Below, piece after piece: positions 47,087 through 57,495 of a stretch of 64,000 bases of DNA. Source of the stretch: Sphingobacterium puteale (lineage in GTDB: Bacteria > Bacteroidota > Bacteroidia > Sphingobacteriales > Sphingobacteriaceae). Position 1 is the stretch's first letter; each line of letters begins with the position of its first letter. The position numbers were made by a program, and so were the translations under genes. The DNA is taken from the NCBI RefSeq assembly GCF_003627955.1, contig NZ_RBWS01000001.1:310001-374000 (forward strand), in the 5' to 3' direction. Below the pieces are notes generated by a model. That model had not been told where the DNA came from. It was given only the letters and a program-made list of their open reading frames with translations, and made no database searches.

Positions 47087-47737
47087 ATGAGCAAATTGAG
47101 ATTAGCATTTGTATTCTTTACGATTTTATTTATTTCATCGTACACTTTATTACAGGCTCAAACTCCTGCAGCAGCACCGGTTACCGCCACCCAGCAGGCA
47201 AATAACGCTTATAAATACAGCCCGGATGGACTAAAAAAAGGGAGCTTGGCAAATCAATTTGATCACTTAAATTATATATCAAAAAACAATTATGACTTCA
47301 AGATGGTGCGCAAAACCAACCTTGACATCGTCAAAAGAAATGTTGTTGATACTGTTGCAAAGCTGCATAAGGAAATTAATTCCCTAAAATCCTCATCCAG
47401 CAATTATTCATCCAACACCAAGAATTTACAGGATTCTATTCAGACATTAAAGGATCAACTCGCACAGGAGCAACAAAAGACAGATAGCTTTTCATTCTTG
47501 GGTATCAATACATCCAAGAGCTTATACAGTACGGTCGTTTGGACCATCATCGCCGTCTTGGCTGTAGCGACTTTCATCTTTTTAATCTCTTATAGAAAAG
47601 CAAAAGTCGATACGGTAGAATTTCAAAAGACAGCAGAACAATCACAAGAGGAATTTGCGACATTCCGTAAAAAGGCCATGGAAAAAGAACAACTGCTGAA
47701 ACGTCAATTGCAAGATGAATTAAATAAAAAGATCTAG
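47087..47737 (+). CDS. Membrane protein with coiled coil, unknown function
   Basis: A 216-residue protein with a signal peptide (ending LLQAQ), an Ala/Thr/Pro-rich linker, a predicted coiled coil (about 75-130, with KLHKEINSLK and NLQDSIQTLKDQLAQEQQK), one transmembrane segment near residues 147-168 (STVVWTIIAVLAVATFIFLI) and a second charged coiled coil facing the cytoplasm (FRKKAMEKEQLLKRQLQDEL). Relatives in Pedobacter and Sphingobacterium carry the label tRNA (guanine-N1)-methyltransferase, but nothing resembling TrmD (no trefoil-knot motif) is present, so that name is wrong. It may organise the envelope or link a periplasmic partner to a cytoplasmic one. Monocistronic, with a long perfect hairpin 37 bp beyond its stop. 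Confidence 0.8.
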   Translation: MSKLRLAFVFFTILFISSYTLLQAQTPAAAPVTATQQANNAYKYSPDGLKKGSLANQFDHLNYISKNNYDFKMVRKTNLDIVKRNVVDTVAKLHKEINSLKSSSSNYSSNTKNLQDSIQTLKDQLAQEQQKTDSFSFLGINTSKSLYSTVVWTIIAVLAVATFIFLISYRKAKVDTVEFQKTAEQSQEEFATFRKKAMEKEQLLKRQLQDELNKKI

Positions 47738-47773
47738 TCAGGTCGTCATAAGACTATATTATACAGGATTCTT

Positions 47774-47819
47774 ATCGACCTGAAGCGGGGCCTTCATGAC
47801 GGCCCCGCTTCAGGTCGAT
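47774..47819 (+). terminator. Perfect 19-bp stem hairpin, likely terminator
   Basis: Arms 47774-47792 and 47801-47819 pair perfectly over 19 bp, including a GCGGGGCC/GGCCCCGC core, around an 8-nt loop. It ends the preceding gene but lacks a U-tract on either side, so the mechanism of termination is unclear. The rest of the 366-bp gap to atpD holds only the atpD promoter. Confidence 0.6.
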
Positions 47820-48003
47820 CACATTTGTATACCCTCTGAGCTTCACCTTACGAACGTCGGAAACGAACAGCAGTTCAAAAAAAATAGTGTCACCAATACA
47901 CCGAAATAGTATATTTGCAACAACAAGAGTCGAAACTCACAGAATTACAAGAGATAACATTTTGACCTACATTAATGAAAATATAATTTAATTGCAAATT
48001 CTA

Positions 48004-48035
48004 TTTGTTTTTAAAAACGAATAACCTTATTTTTG
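48004..48035 (+). promoter_or_regulatory. Promoter of atpD-atpC
   Basis: TTTG (48004-48007), a 20-base spacer and TATTTTTG (48028-48035) match the Bacteroidota housekeeping promoter consensus exactly. The leader to the atpD ATG would be about 60 nt. It is the best promoter in the window. Confidence 0.75.
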
Positions 48036-48085
48036 CTGACCAAAAAAGAGGCCTTTTATGTCTCTTATATAAAATTGATTAATAA

Positions 48086-49606
<1,521 letters not shown>

Positions 49607-49627
49607 TTTAGATTATATCTAAGAATA

Positions 49628-49876
49628 ATGAAATTAACAATTATCACTCCCGACAAATTAGTATACGAAGGCGAAGTAACATCTGTTACGGTCCCTGGCT
49701 CTGCGGGCTCTTTTCAAATTTTGAAAGACCACGCGGCAATTGTTTCTACTTTGGAAGATGGAAAAGTAATTATTCAACAAGGTAAAGGTGGACAAGAAGT
49801 GTTCATTAAAGGTGGCGTCGTGGAAGCAAAAGACAATGTCATTACCGTGCTTGCTGAAGGAATTATCGGAGATTAA
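49628..49876 (+). CDS. atpC: F1 ATP synthase epsilon subunit, short form
   Basis: An 82-residue protein equal to the N-terminal beta-barrel of epsilon (LTIITPDKLVYEGEVTSVTV, VPGSAGSFQILKDHAAIVSTL, FIKGGVVEAKDNVITVLAE). Canonical epsilon has about 135 residues with two C-terminal helices that inhibit ATP hydrolysis; here the helical hairpin is missing and the frame simply ends. The beta-barrel alone still couples gamma to the c-ring. Other Bacteroidota also have short AtpC, so this is a lineage feature and not a truncation in this strain. It starts 21 bp after atpD and is followed by a strong terminator. Confidence 0.95.
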   Translation: MKLTIITPDKLVYEGEVTSVTVPGSAGSFQILKDHAAIVSTLEDGKVIIQQGKGGQEVFIKGGVVEAKDNVITVLAEGIIGD

Positions 49877-49900
49877 ATCAATTGGTTTTAAAATATTGAA

Positions 49901-49935
49901 AAGCTTCCGATAGAAATATCGGAAGCTTTTTTTTT
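49901..49935 (+). terminator. Rho-independent terminator of atpD-atpC
   Basis: 12-bp stem (AAGCTTCCGATA, 49901-49912, with 49917-49928) closed by a GAAA tetraloop and followed by a run of nine T. A textbook intrinsic terminator, 25 bp after the atpC stop. Confidence 0.92.
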
Positions 49936-49949
49936 AAAGTTTTTTTGAC

Positions 49950-49974
49950 AATTTCTTCATTTTAGGAAGAAATT
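49950..49974. other. AT-rich hairpin in the atpC-ilvE gap
   Basis: 9-bp inverted repeat AATTTCTTC/GAAGAAATT with a 7-nt loop. The 335 bp from the terminator to ilvE are very AT-rich and hold this stem and one candidate promoter; I see no gene or known riboswitch there. Confidence 0.3.
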
Positions 49975-50141
49975 TGCCCTTTGTAACAAAAAATAATTTT
50001 TTGACAGGGTAGACCAATTTTAAATACGGTATACGACTAACAAAATTTAAAACCGAAAAACAACTTAAAATACAGTTTAAAATTTTTTAAAATATAAAAT
50101 TTTAAAATTTTATTCTAAATAGAAAATTAGCACTTTACCTA

Positions 50142-50172
50142 TTGCCAATTATTGTAATTCCTGCTACCTTGA
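50142..50172 (+). promoter_or_regulatory. Candidate promoter of the ilv-leu cluster
   Basis: TTG (50142-50144), a 20-base spacer and TACCTTGA (50165-50172) partly match the Bacteroidota consensus (two mismatches in the -7 box). The leader to the ilvE ATG would be roughly 90 nt. Confidence 0.35.
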
Positions 50173-50270
50173 GGAGATGAAAATCGAAGGTTTTTACAGC
50201 GGCCTGAGATAGCATGATTTACCAGCAAAAACCAAAAAGGGAAATTATTTATATAGGTAAATTTTGGGTT

Positions 50271-51161
50271 ATGAAATACTACGACAAGAACACATTGATT
50301 TATTTGGATGGAGCCTTTGTAAAAGCCTCCGAGGCTGCATTGAATCCCTTTGCACAATCGCTTCACTATGGCTACGCTGTATTCGATGGTTTACGCGCGT
50401 ACAATACCCACAATGGTCCGCGCATCTTTAAAGCGGACAAACATTTTGACCGATTGAAGAAATCCTGCGAAGCGGTGAATATCCCTTATCAATGGAGTAA
50501 CAGGGAGCTAATTGACAAATGTTATGAGCTTTTGGCCATCAACAACTTACGGGAGGCTTACATCCGTCCATTGGTACTCACCGGCTCGAATATGCACCTG
50601 ACTTCTTCCACGGAGGCTAATCTGATGATTGCCGCCTGGGAATGGGGACCTTATCTCGGTCAGAACCTTTTGCGTGTATGCATCTCTGATATCAAAAGAC
50701 CTAATCCAAAATCTTTTAAAACAGACTCGAAAATATCAGGTCAATATGTAAACTCTATTCTAGCGACGACAGAAGCCATTAAAAGGGGTTTTGATGAGGC
50801 ACTTATGCTTGATCATGAAGGCTTCGTGGCCCAGGCTTCCAGCGAGAATATTTTTATTGAGAAAGATTTCAAAATTTATACACCGCCAGCGAAAAACATT
50901 TTTCCCGGCATTACACGGCAGACCGTTAAAAACATCTGTAAAAAACTGAATTTCGAAGTCATTGAAAAACAATTGACAGTAGAAGATATCTATACAGCTG
51001 ATAGTGCATTCTTATGCGGTACAGCGGCTGAAATTATCGGAATCAAACAAGTCGACGATGTCATCTATCAAGAAGCGTGGGAACACAGCATCGGTGCATC
51101 GATCCAAAGAAGATATAAAAATTTAGTATTAGAGAACGAAAATTATGAAGTCATCATCTAA
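50271..51161 (+). CDS. ilvE: Branched-chain amino acid aminotransferase
   Basis: A 296-residue PLP enzyme of fold type IV, performing the last step of valine, leucine and isoleucine synthesis. Motifs: [36 protein letters not shown], the probable PLP lysine in [30 protein letters not shown], and [10 protein letters not shown]. The frame extends to an ATG at 50214, but those 19 extra residues are not family-like; the start at 50271 ([14 protein letters not shown]) aligns with other IlvE proteins. It is the first gene of the cluster and its end lies 13 bp before the chosen ilvD ATG. IlvE versus D-amino acid transaminase: context settles the choice. Confidence 0.95.
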   Translation: MKYYDKNTLIYLDGAFVKASEAALNPFAQSLHYGYAVFDGLRAYNTHNGPRIFKADKHFDRLKKSCEAVNIPYQWSNRELIDKCYELLAINNLREAYIRPLVLTGSNMHLTSSTEANLMIAAWEWGPYLGQNLLRVCISDIKRPNPKSFKTDSKISGQYVNSILATTEAIKRGFDEALMLDHEGFVAQASSENIFIEKDFKIYTPPAKNIFPGITRQTVKNICKKLNFEVIEKQLTVEDIYTADSAFLCGTAAEIIGIKQVDDVIYQEAWEHSIGASIQRRYKNLVLENENYEVII

Positions 51162-51174
51162 CGGCGAAAACACA

Positions 51175-52845
51175 ATGAACAAATACAGCCGTACATTTAC
51201 ACAAGACGAAACGCAACCTGCTGCAAAAGCAATGCTTTACGGTATCGGTCTTACGGATGCCGACATGGAGAAAGCACAGGTCGGTATTGCCAGCATGGGA
51301 TATGATGGTAATACGTGTAATATGCACTTAAATGATTTGGCACAAATCGTCAAAAAGGGCGTTTGGAACAATGATTTAGTGGGTTTGACCTTTGGAACCA
51401 TTGGCGTCAGCGACGGTATGAGCAACGGTACGGATGGTATGCGTTACTCACTGGTCAGCCGTGATGTAATCGCTGATAGCATCGAAACAATCTGTGGCGG
51501 ACAATATTATGATGGCTTGATCTCTATTCCTGGCTGTGACAAAAACATGCCTGGTGCAATTATGGCAATGGCCCGTTTGGACCGCCCTTCTTTGATGGTA
51601 TATGGAGGTACTATTGCTCCAGGCCACTACAAAGGCGAAGAATTAAATATTGTGTCTGCCTTTGAAGCATTGGGACAACGCATCTGCGGAAATCTTTCTG
51701 ACGAAGATTATGAAGGCATCATCAAACATACTTGTCCTGGCGCTGGTGCGTGTGGTGGTATGTATACAGCCAACACCATGGCTTCTGCCATCGAAGCTTT
51801 GGGAATGAGTCTACCTTACTCATCTTCCAACCCTGCGATCTCCGAAGAAAAGAAAAATGAATGTCTAGAAGCGGGTAAACATATCCGTACCCTACTTGAA
51901 AAAGATATCAAACCTTCAGATATCATGACGCGCAAAGCATTCGAAAATGCATTACGTACCATCGTGATTTTAGGGGGTAGTACCAATGCCGTACTTCACT
52001 TTATTGCGATCGGTAAGGCCGTAGGCGTTGACATCTCACAAGATGACTTCCAGCGCATGAGTGATGAAACACCTGTATTGGCAGATTTTAAACCTTCGGG
52101 CAAATACCTGATGCAAGATCTTCAACAATATGGTGGAACTCCCGCTGTAATGAAATACCTTTTGGACGAAGGTTTATTACATGGTGATTGTATCACCGTA
52201 ACTGGAAAAACTGTTGCTGAAAACTTAGCTGATGTCAAATCCATTATGGAATATGATCAGCCTATTATCAAACCATTGAGCAACCCTATCAAAGCAACAG
52301 GACACTTACAGATCCTTTACGGAAATCTGGCTGAAAAAGGTTCCGTGGCAAAGATATCAGGCAAAGAAGGCGAAAAATTCACTGGTCCTGCACGTGTGTT
52401 CGATGGCGAACATGACTTAGTAGCAGGAATTGCCTCAGGCAGAATTAAGCCCGGAGATGTTGTCGTTATTAAAAACGAAGGCCCGGTAGGTGCCCCAGGC
52501 ATGCCGGAAATGCTTAAACCAACATCATTAATCATCGGTGCCGGCTTAGGTAAATCTGTGGCGCTTATTACAGATGGGCGTTTCTCCGGCGGCACACACG
52601 GTTTTGTTGTAGGCCACATTACACCAGAATCTTACAAAGGCGGGTTAATTGGTTTAGTTCATGATGACGATATCATCGAGATTGATGCTGTCAACAATAC
52701 GATCAATGTGAACCTTTCCGATGAGGAGATTGCACAACGTCGTGCAGCATGGGTACAGCCGGCTTTGAAAGTCAGTAAAGGCGTATTATACAAATACGCT
52801 AAGACTGTAGCCGACGCCTCAGAAGGTTGTGTAACTGATCTATAA
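51175..52845 (+). CDS. ilvD: Dihydroxy-acid dehydratase
   Basis: A 556-residue iron-sulfur enzyme of normal length that dehydrates 2,3-dihydroxy acids to the 2-keto acid precursors of valine and isoleucine. Cluster cysteines are visible in [20 protein letters not shown] and [17 protein letters not shown]. The C-terminal [19 protein letters not shown] block is also present. An in-frame ATG at 51145 would overlap ilvE by 17 bp; the ATG at 51175 ([10 protein letters not shown]) is preferred because family members begin about there. It follows ilvE directly, and 131 bp with a repeat at 52903-52928 separates it from ilvB. Confidence 0.98.
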   Translation: MNKYSRTFTQDETQPAAKAMLYGIGLTDADMEKAQVGIASMGYDGNTCNMHLNDLAQIVKKGVWNNDLVGLTFGTIGVSDGMSNGTDGMRYSLVSRDVIADSIETICGGQYYDGLISIPGCDKNMPGAIMAMARLDRPSLMVYGGTIAPGHYKGEELNIVSAFEALGQRICGNLSDEDYEGIIKHTCPGAGACGGMYTANTMASAIEALGMSLPYSSSNPAISEEKKNECLEAGKHIRTLLEKDIKPSDIMTRKAFENALRTIVILGGSTNAVLHFIAIGKAVGVDISQDDFQRMSDETPVLADFKPSGKYLMQDLQQYGGTPAVMKYLLDEGLLHGDCITVTGKTVAENLADVKSIMEYDQPIIKPLSNPIKATGHLQILYGNLAEKGSVAKISGKEGEKFTGPARVFDGEHDLVAGIASGRIKPGDVVVIKNEGPVGAPGMPEMLKPTSLIIGAGLGKSVALITDGRFSGGTHGFVVGHITPESYKGGLIGLVHDDDIIEIDAVNNTINVNLSDEEIAQRRAAWVQPALKVSKGVLYKYAKTVADASEGCVTDL

Positions 52846-52902
52846 AAAATCAAAAAATGGAGACACTTCGTGTGCTGAAGGTTTAAACAAACGGAACTTC
52901 CG

Positions 52903-52928
52903 ATCTAATGTCTCTAGATCTAATATCT
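52903..52928. repeat. Short intergenic near-repeat, ilvD-ilvB
   Basis: ATCTAATGTCT (52903-52913) and ATCTAATATCT (52918-52928) are two copies with one mismatch. The reverse complement, AGATATTAGAT, resembles the AATAGATATTAGAC units upstream of leuB, so it may be the same repeat class in opposite orientation. Confidence 0.55.
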
Positions 52929-52976
52929 AAATATTAAAAAAGACTGAATAATCAACAAAACTAAAAAATCAACGTA

Positions 52977-54719
52977 ATGAGTACACTGGAAATAACAGAA
53001 AATAAGGCTGCTACCAAGCAGGAAACTCCGACACAAATTTCGGGATCGAAAGCTGTTATGGAGGCCTTATTGAGCGAAGGAGTTGATACCGTATTTGGCT
53101 ATCCGGGTGGTGCGATCATGCCCATTTATGATGCCCTTTATGATTATACGGATCGTTTGAAACATATCTTGGTGCGCCATGAGCAAGGAGGAATCCATGC
53201 GGCCCAAGGTTATGCAAGAACTTCCGGTCGTACAGGTGTCGTCTTCGCGACGAGTGGTCCCGGAGCAACAAACCTAGTTACCGGGCTGGCAGATGCCATG
53301 ATCGACAGTAACCCGATCGTCTGTATTACAGGGCAGGTCTTTGCTTCACTATTGGGAACCGATGCATTTCAGGAAACGGATGTCATCAATATTACCGCAC
53401 CGGTCACCAAGTGGAACTATCAAGTCACTGACGCTACTGAAATTCCAGCCGCACTCGCTAAAGCATTTTATATTGCCAGCACGGGTCGTCCGGGTCCCGT
53501 ATTGATCGATATTACCAAGAATGCACAAATACAATTGTTCGATTACTTCGGTTACGAAAAATGCAATCATGTGCGTAGTTATAGACCTGCTCCGCAAGTC
53601 CGTAAAGAGTATATCGAACAAGCTGCTGAGTTGATCAATAATGCAAAAAAGCCATTTGTACTTTTTGGTCAGGGGATTATCTTAGGAAAGGCAGAAGAGG
53701 AATTCAAAGCTTTTATCGAAAAAACAGGCATTCCTTCTGCCGCCACTGTCATGGGATTGAGCGCACTTCCTACAGACCACAAACTTCATGTCGGTATGTT
53801 GGGGATGCACGGAAACTATGCGCCAAACGTCATGACCAATGAATGCGATGTCTTAATTGCTATTGGCATGCGTTTCGATGACCGTGTCACAGGCCGATTG
53901 GACAAATATGCCAAACAGGCAAAAGTGATCCATTTGGATATCGATCCAGCCGAGATTGACAAAAATGTACAAACAACTGTACCTGTATGGGGCGATTGCA
54001 AAGAATCACTTCCAATGTTGACTGAATTGGTTAAAACCGTGGATCATTCCGCATGGTTAGCTCAGTTCCGCGAACTCGAAAAAGAAGAAATCAAAGAAGT
54101 CATCACAGATGAATTGCATCCAAAAACGGATATCATGACCATGGGCGAGGTGATCAATGTGTTGAATGAATTAACCGGTGGGGACGCAATCATAACCACA
54201 GACGTTGGTCAGCATCAGATGGTCACATGTCGCTATGCAAAATTTAACAAGAGCAAGTCAAACGTCACATCAGGCGGATTGGGAACCATGGGCTTTGGTC
54301 TTCCTGCAGCTATTGGCGCCTGGTATGGAGCCCCTGAGAAAACTGTCGTAGCCATCATCGGTGACGGTGGTATCCAAATGACCATTCAGGAACTGGGGAC
54401 CATCATGCAATTTGGCGCAAAGGTAAAAATCTTGATCTTGAACAACGAGTTCTTAGGTATGGTACGTCAATGGCAACAACTGTTTCATGACAAACGCTAT
54501 TCATTCGTGAATATCACCAGCCCTGACTTTGTTGCAGTTGCCAAAGGTTATTATATCGATGGACAGAAAATTTCGGAGCGGAAGGATCTCCGCAATGCCC
54601 TTCAGACCATGCTTGACCACGATGGTGCTTATCTATTGGAAGTTATGGTAGGAAAGGAAAACAATGTATTCCCGATGGTTGCACAAGGAACATCCGTATC
54701 GGAGATTCGATTAAAGTAA
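52977..54719 (+). CDS. ilvB: Acetolactate synthase large (catalytic) subunit
   Basis: A 580-residue ThDP enzyme joining two pyruvates, or pyruvate and 2-ketobutyrate. Motifs: SGSKAVMEALLSEGVDTVFGYPGG (N-terminal Pyr domain, with the Glu in VRHEQGGIHAAQGYA), TSGPGATNLVTGLADA, a central FAD-type domain, and the ThDP motif IIGDGGIQMTIQELGTI with NNEFLGMVRQWQQLF. The length fits biosynthetic catalytic subunits. The regulatory subunit gene starts 9 bp after its stop. An N-terminal extension of about 20 polar residues precedes the Pyr domain. IlvB, IlvG or IlvI cannot be distinguished by sequence here, so the symbol is generic. Confidence 0.98.
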   Translation: MSTLEITENKAATKQETPTQISGSKAVMEALLSEGVDTVFGYPGGAIMPIYDALYDYTDRLKHILVRHEQGGIHAAQGYARTSGRTGVVFATSGPGATNLVTGLADAMIDSNPIVCITGQVFASLLGTDAFQETDVINITAPVTKWNYQVTDATEIPAALAKAFYIASTGRPGPVLIDITKNAQIQLFDYFGYEKCNHVRSYRPAPQVRKEYIEQAAELINNAKKPFVLFGQGIILGKAEEEFKAFIEKTGIPSAATVMGLSALPTDHKLHVGMLGMHGNYAPNVMTNECDVLIAIGMRFDDRVTGRLDKYAKQAKVIHLDIDPAEIDKNVQTTVPVWGDCKESLPMLTELVKTVDHSAWLAQFRELEKEEIKEVITDELHPKTDIMTMGEVINVLNELTGGDAIITTDVGQHQMVTCRYAKFNKSKSNVTSGGLGTMGFGLPAAIGAWYGAPEKTVVAIIGDGGIQMTIQELGTIMQFGAKVKILILNNEFLGMVRQWQQLFHDKRYSFVNITSPDFVAVAKGYYIDGQKISERKDLRNALQTMLDHDGAYLLEVMVGKENNVFPMVAQGTSVSEIRLK

Positions 54720-54728
54720 AAAGTCAAA

Positions 54729-55319
54729 ATGGAAAAACAAGAATATACCATTACCCTATATACAGAGAATTCTATCGGCCTTATCGGAAGGATCTCAACG
54801 ATTTTTTCAAGAAGAAAAATCAATATCGAAAGTTTAAACACATCGCCTTCTGAAGTAGAAGGTATACATCGCTTCACCATTGTCATTACAGAGGCAGAGG
54901 ATGTACTGCGTAAGCTTTGCCGTCAGTTAGAAAAACAGATAGATATCCTTAAAGCCTATTACAATACCAATGACGAAGTGATCTGGCAAGAACAGGCCTT
55001 GTATAAAGTACCGGCAGACGTTGTCAATGAAAAAGTATATGTGGAGCGTTTGCTACGTCAATATGGAGCCAATGTGGTTGTGATCCGCAACGATTACATC
55101 GTGTTCGAAACCGCAGGTCACCGTGAAGAAATTGATAAGCTGACGGAGGAATTGACAAAATACGGGTTAATCGAATTTGTCCGTGGTGCCCGTATCGCCA
55201 TCATTAAAGATAGTGCTGGCTTCCACTCCAAATTGGTTCAGTTTGAAGCACAGGAACCGTCGATAGAAATCGTTGAAAATGAATATCTCGACAAACGGGA
55301 TGATGTATTTACCATGTAA
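54729..55319 (+). CDS. ilvN: Acetolactate synthase small (regulatory) subunit
   Basis: A 196-residue protein with an N-terminal ACT domain (YTITLYTENSIGLIGRISTIF, residues about 5-80, with the INIESLNTSPSEVEGIHRFTIV block) and the ALS C-terminal domain (about 95-175, VYVERLLRQYGANVVVIRNDY). It binds valine for feedback inhibition and stimulates the catalytic subunit. Somewhat longer than the E. coli IlvH (163), with an acidic C-terminal extension of about 25 residues. The DinB-fold gene starts 5 bp after its stop, so the two are co-transcribed. The name ilvN or ilvH is interchangeable here. Confidence 0.96.
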   Translation: MEKQEYTITLYTENSIGLIGRISTIFSRRKINIESLNTSPSEVEGIHRFTIVITEAEDVLRKLCRQLEKQIDILKAYYNTNDEVIWQEQALYKVPADVVNEKVYVERLLRQYGANVVVIRNDYIVFETAGHREEIDKLTEELTKYGLIEFVRGARIAIIKDSAGFHSKLVQFEAQEPSIEIVENEYLDKRDDVFTM

Positions 55320-55323
55320 TCAG

Positions 55324-55788
55324 ATGCAAGAGACATTTAAATTTATCTTACAGGCCCGCCAAAAATTCATTGAATTGGTGGATAACCTTTCCATAGAACA
55401 ACTCAACAAAATCCCTGCTGGATTTAACAACAATATTATCTGGAATTTTGGACATATCGTTGTAAGTACACAGACTTTGGTCTATGTGCGTACCGGTATC
55501 AAAGCGGATACCGCCTGGGTAAAATACAATGAAGATTATAGAAAAGATACCAAGCCCACACGTTTTGTCGAGCAGGCTGAGGTGGATGAATTAAAGACAA
55601 TCGCTATCCAAAGCATCGAACAAATCGCCAAAGACTATGAGAATGGCGTTTTTGAAGAGATTACCTCGTTTTCAACAGCAACTTATGGTTATCCAATGGG
55701 CACAGTCGAAGATGTTATCGCTTTAACCTCAGGACATGATAATGTTCATTATGGTTATGCTTTGGCGCAACGTAAATTAGTACAATAA
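55324..55788 (+). CDS. DinB-superfamily four-helix protein in the ilv cluster
   Basis: A 154-residue protein of the DinB/YfiT putative metal-dependent hydrolase fold: FKFILQARQKFIELVDNLSI forms the first helix, followed by NIIWNFGHIVVSTQTLVYVR with the first His and SGHDNVHYGYALAQR with two further His, the usual metal triad. Related proteins include thiol transferases and detoxification enzymes, but most are unassigned. The ATG at 55324 (MQETFKF) is chosen because an upstream ATG at 55273 would read deep inside ilvN. It lies between ilvN and ilvC with small gaps, so it is translated with the pathway, yet it has no known role in branched-chain synthesis. Confidence 0.85.
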   Translation: MQETFKFILQARQKFIELVDNLSIEQLNKIPAGFNNNIIWNFGHIVVSTQTLVYVRTGIKADTAWVKYNEDYRKDTKPTRFVEQAEVDELKTIAIQSIEQIAKDYENGVFEEITSFSTATYGYPMGTVEDVIALTSGHDNVHYGYALAQRKLVQ

Positions 55789-55832
55789 AAAAATAAATAA
55801 TCAACAACCAATAACAGAAAGAAAGTAAAACA

Positions 55833-57314
55833 ATGGCAAATTATTTCAACACCTTACCGCTTAGAGAGCAGTTAGAACAATTAAGTCACGCTGAATTCAT
55901 GGACAACACCGAATTTACGGATGGAGTAAATGCTTTAAAAGGTAAAAAAATCGTAATCGTAGGATGCGGTGCACAAGGCTTGAACCAAGGTTTAAACTTA
56001 AGAGATAGCGGACTGGACGTTTCTTATGCTTTACGTAAAGAAGCTATTGAACAAAAAAGAGATTCTTGGAAAAATGCTACGGACAATAACTTTAACGTAG
56101 GCACTTACGAAGAATTAATCCCAACAGCAGATTTGGTCATTAACCTGACTCCTGATAAACAACATACCTCAGTGATCAACGCGGTCATGCCTTTGATGAA
56201 AGAAGGTGCAACATTATCTTATTCACACGGTTTCAACATCGTTGAAGAAGGTATGCAAATCCGTAAAGATATCACTGTGATCATGGTTGCTCCAAAATGT
56301 CCGGGTTCTGAGGTTCGTGCAGAATACCTTCGTGGTTTCGGTGTCCCTACTTTGATCGCTGTTCACCCAGAGAATGATCCACAAGGAAAAGGTTGGGCTG
56401 AGGCAAAAGCATACTGTGTAGGAACAGGTGGTCACAAAGCCGGTGTATTGAAATCTTCATTTGTAGCCGAGGTAAAATCAGATTTAATGGGTGAACAGAC
56501 AATCCTTTGTGGTTTGTTACAAACAGGTTCGATCTTATCTTTCGACAAAATGATCGAAAAAGGAATTGAGGCTGGTTATGCATCCAAATTGGTACAATAC
56601 GGTGTAGAAGTGATCACTGAAGCCTTGAAACATGGTGGTGTAAGCGGTATGATGGATCGTTTGAGCAACCCTGCAAAAGTGAAAGCTTTTGAGATCTCAG
56701 AAGAGCTAAAAGATATCATGCGTCCTTTGTTCCAAAAACACCAAGACGATATCATGTCCGGTCACTTTAGCAAGACGATGATGGAAGATTGGGCAAATGG
56801 TGATGCTAACTTATTGAAATGGAGAGCTGAAACAGGCGAAACTGCATTCGAGAAAACGCCTGCAGGTGATATTAAAATCAACGAGCAGGAATACTTCGAC
56901 AATTATACTCTAATGGTTGCTTTCATCCGAGCAGGCGTTGAATTGGCTTTCGAAACAATGGTTGAAGCAGGTATCAAACCAGAATCAGCATACTACGAAT
57001 CATTGCACGAAACGCCATTGATTGCCAACACAATCGCCCGTAAAAAATTGTTTGAAATGAACCGTGTTATTTCTGATACAGCGGAATATGGCTGTTACCT
57101 ATTTGATCAGGCTTGTAAACCTTTATTGGCTGATTTCATGAAAACTGTTGATACCGATCTAGTAGGTAAAAACTTTAATGAAGGTAAAGATGCTGCTGTT
57201 GATAACGCACAGTTGGTTGTTATCAATGAAATTTTGCGTGACCATCCTGTGGAAATCGTTGGTCGTAAATTGCGTAAGGCGATGACGGCAATGAAAGCGA
57301 TCAAAACTGTTTAA
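55833..57314 (+). CDS. ilvC: Ketol-acid reductoisomerase, class II (long form)
   Basis: A 493-residue NADPH-dependent enzyme that rearranges and reduces acetolactate to dihydroxyisovalerate. The length marks it as the class II form with a duplicated C-terminal domain, like the E. coli enzyme (491), not the roughly 330-residue class I form. The Rossmann motif is [22 protein letters not shown] (first 20 shown by key residues G-C-G-A-Q-G), followed by SYALRKEAI with the NADP-selecting Arg/Lys, and the C-terminal [23 protein letters not shown] block. The codon pattern suggests strong expression. Two hairpins follow before leuC. Confidence 0.98.
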   Translation: MANYFNTLPLREQLEQLSHAEFMDNTEFTDGVNALKGKKIVIVGCGAQGLNQGLNLRDSGLDVSYALRKEAIEQKRDSWKNATDNNFNVGTYEELIPTADLVINLTPDKQHTSVINAVMPLMKEGATLSYSHGFNIVEEGMQIRKDITVIMVAPKCPGSEVRAEYLRGFGVPTLIAVHPENDPQGKGWAEAKAYCVGTGGHKAGVLKSSFVAEVKSDLMGEQTILCGLLQTGSILSFDKMIEKGIEAGYASKLVQYGVEVITEALKHGGVSGMMDRLSNPAKVKAFEISEELKDIMRPLFQKHQDDIMSGHFSKTMMEDWANGDANLLKWRAETGETAFEKTPAGDIKINEQEYFDNYTLMVAFIRAGVELAFETMVEAGIKPESAYYESLHETPLIANTIARKKLFEMNRVISDTAEYGCYLFDQACKPLLADFMKTVDTDLVGKNFNEGKDAAVDNAQLVVINEILRDHPVEIVGRKLRKAMTAMKAIKTV

Positions 57315-57353
57315 AAATTGATACGAATTATTTGTTCTTTTTAAAAACGGATA

Positions 57354-57386
57354 GCATATCCGGGTGAATTCAATCCCCAGATATGC
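57354..57386 (+). other. First hairpin between ilvC and leuC
   Basis: Arms 57354-57364 and 57376-57386 pair as GCATATC/GATATGC, a C-A mismatch, then GGG/CCC, around an 11-nt loop. It lies 40 bp after the ilvC stop with no U-tract. Confidence 0.45.
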
Positions 57387-57423
57387 TCCAAAATCATGAA
57401 TATTTCGTAATTTAGTATATTGA

Positions 57424-57464
57424 AATCAGGGTGATATTGAGACATTTACAATATCGCCCTGATT
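57424..57464 (+). other. Second, stronger hairpin between ilvC and leuC
   Basis: Arms 57424-57439 and 57449-57464 form a 16-bp stem with one G-U pair (core CAGGGTGATATTG) and a 9-nt loop, ending 31 bp before the leuC start. No U-tract follows, so it may be a regulatory or processing stem. Confidence 0.55.
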
Positions 57465-57495
57465 AAAATAAAAATAACATAAGAGAGATTAAAAA

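Noticed and set aside
47087..47737. tRNA (guanine-N1)-methyltransferase annotation
   Set aside because: No SPOUT/TrmD motif exists; the protein is a signal-anchored coiled-coil membrane protein.
50177..50212. 11-codon ORF (MKIEGFYSGLR) before ilvE as an attenuation leader peptide
   Set aside because: It has a purine-rich site upstream but only one Ile and one Leu and no run of Ile, Leu or Val codons, and no terminator/antiterminator pair is seen after it.
50200..50212. CTGAGA motif before ilvE as part of a TPP riboswitch
   Set aside because: The other conserved blocks of the thi-box (the ACCTGAT-type element and its partner helices) are absent.
50214..50270. Upstream ATG as the ilvE start
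   Set aside because: The 19 extra residues do not match the usual IlvE N-terminus, whereas [14 protein letters not shown] does.
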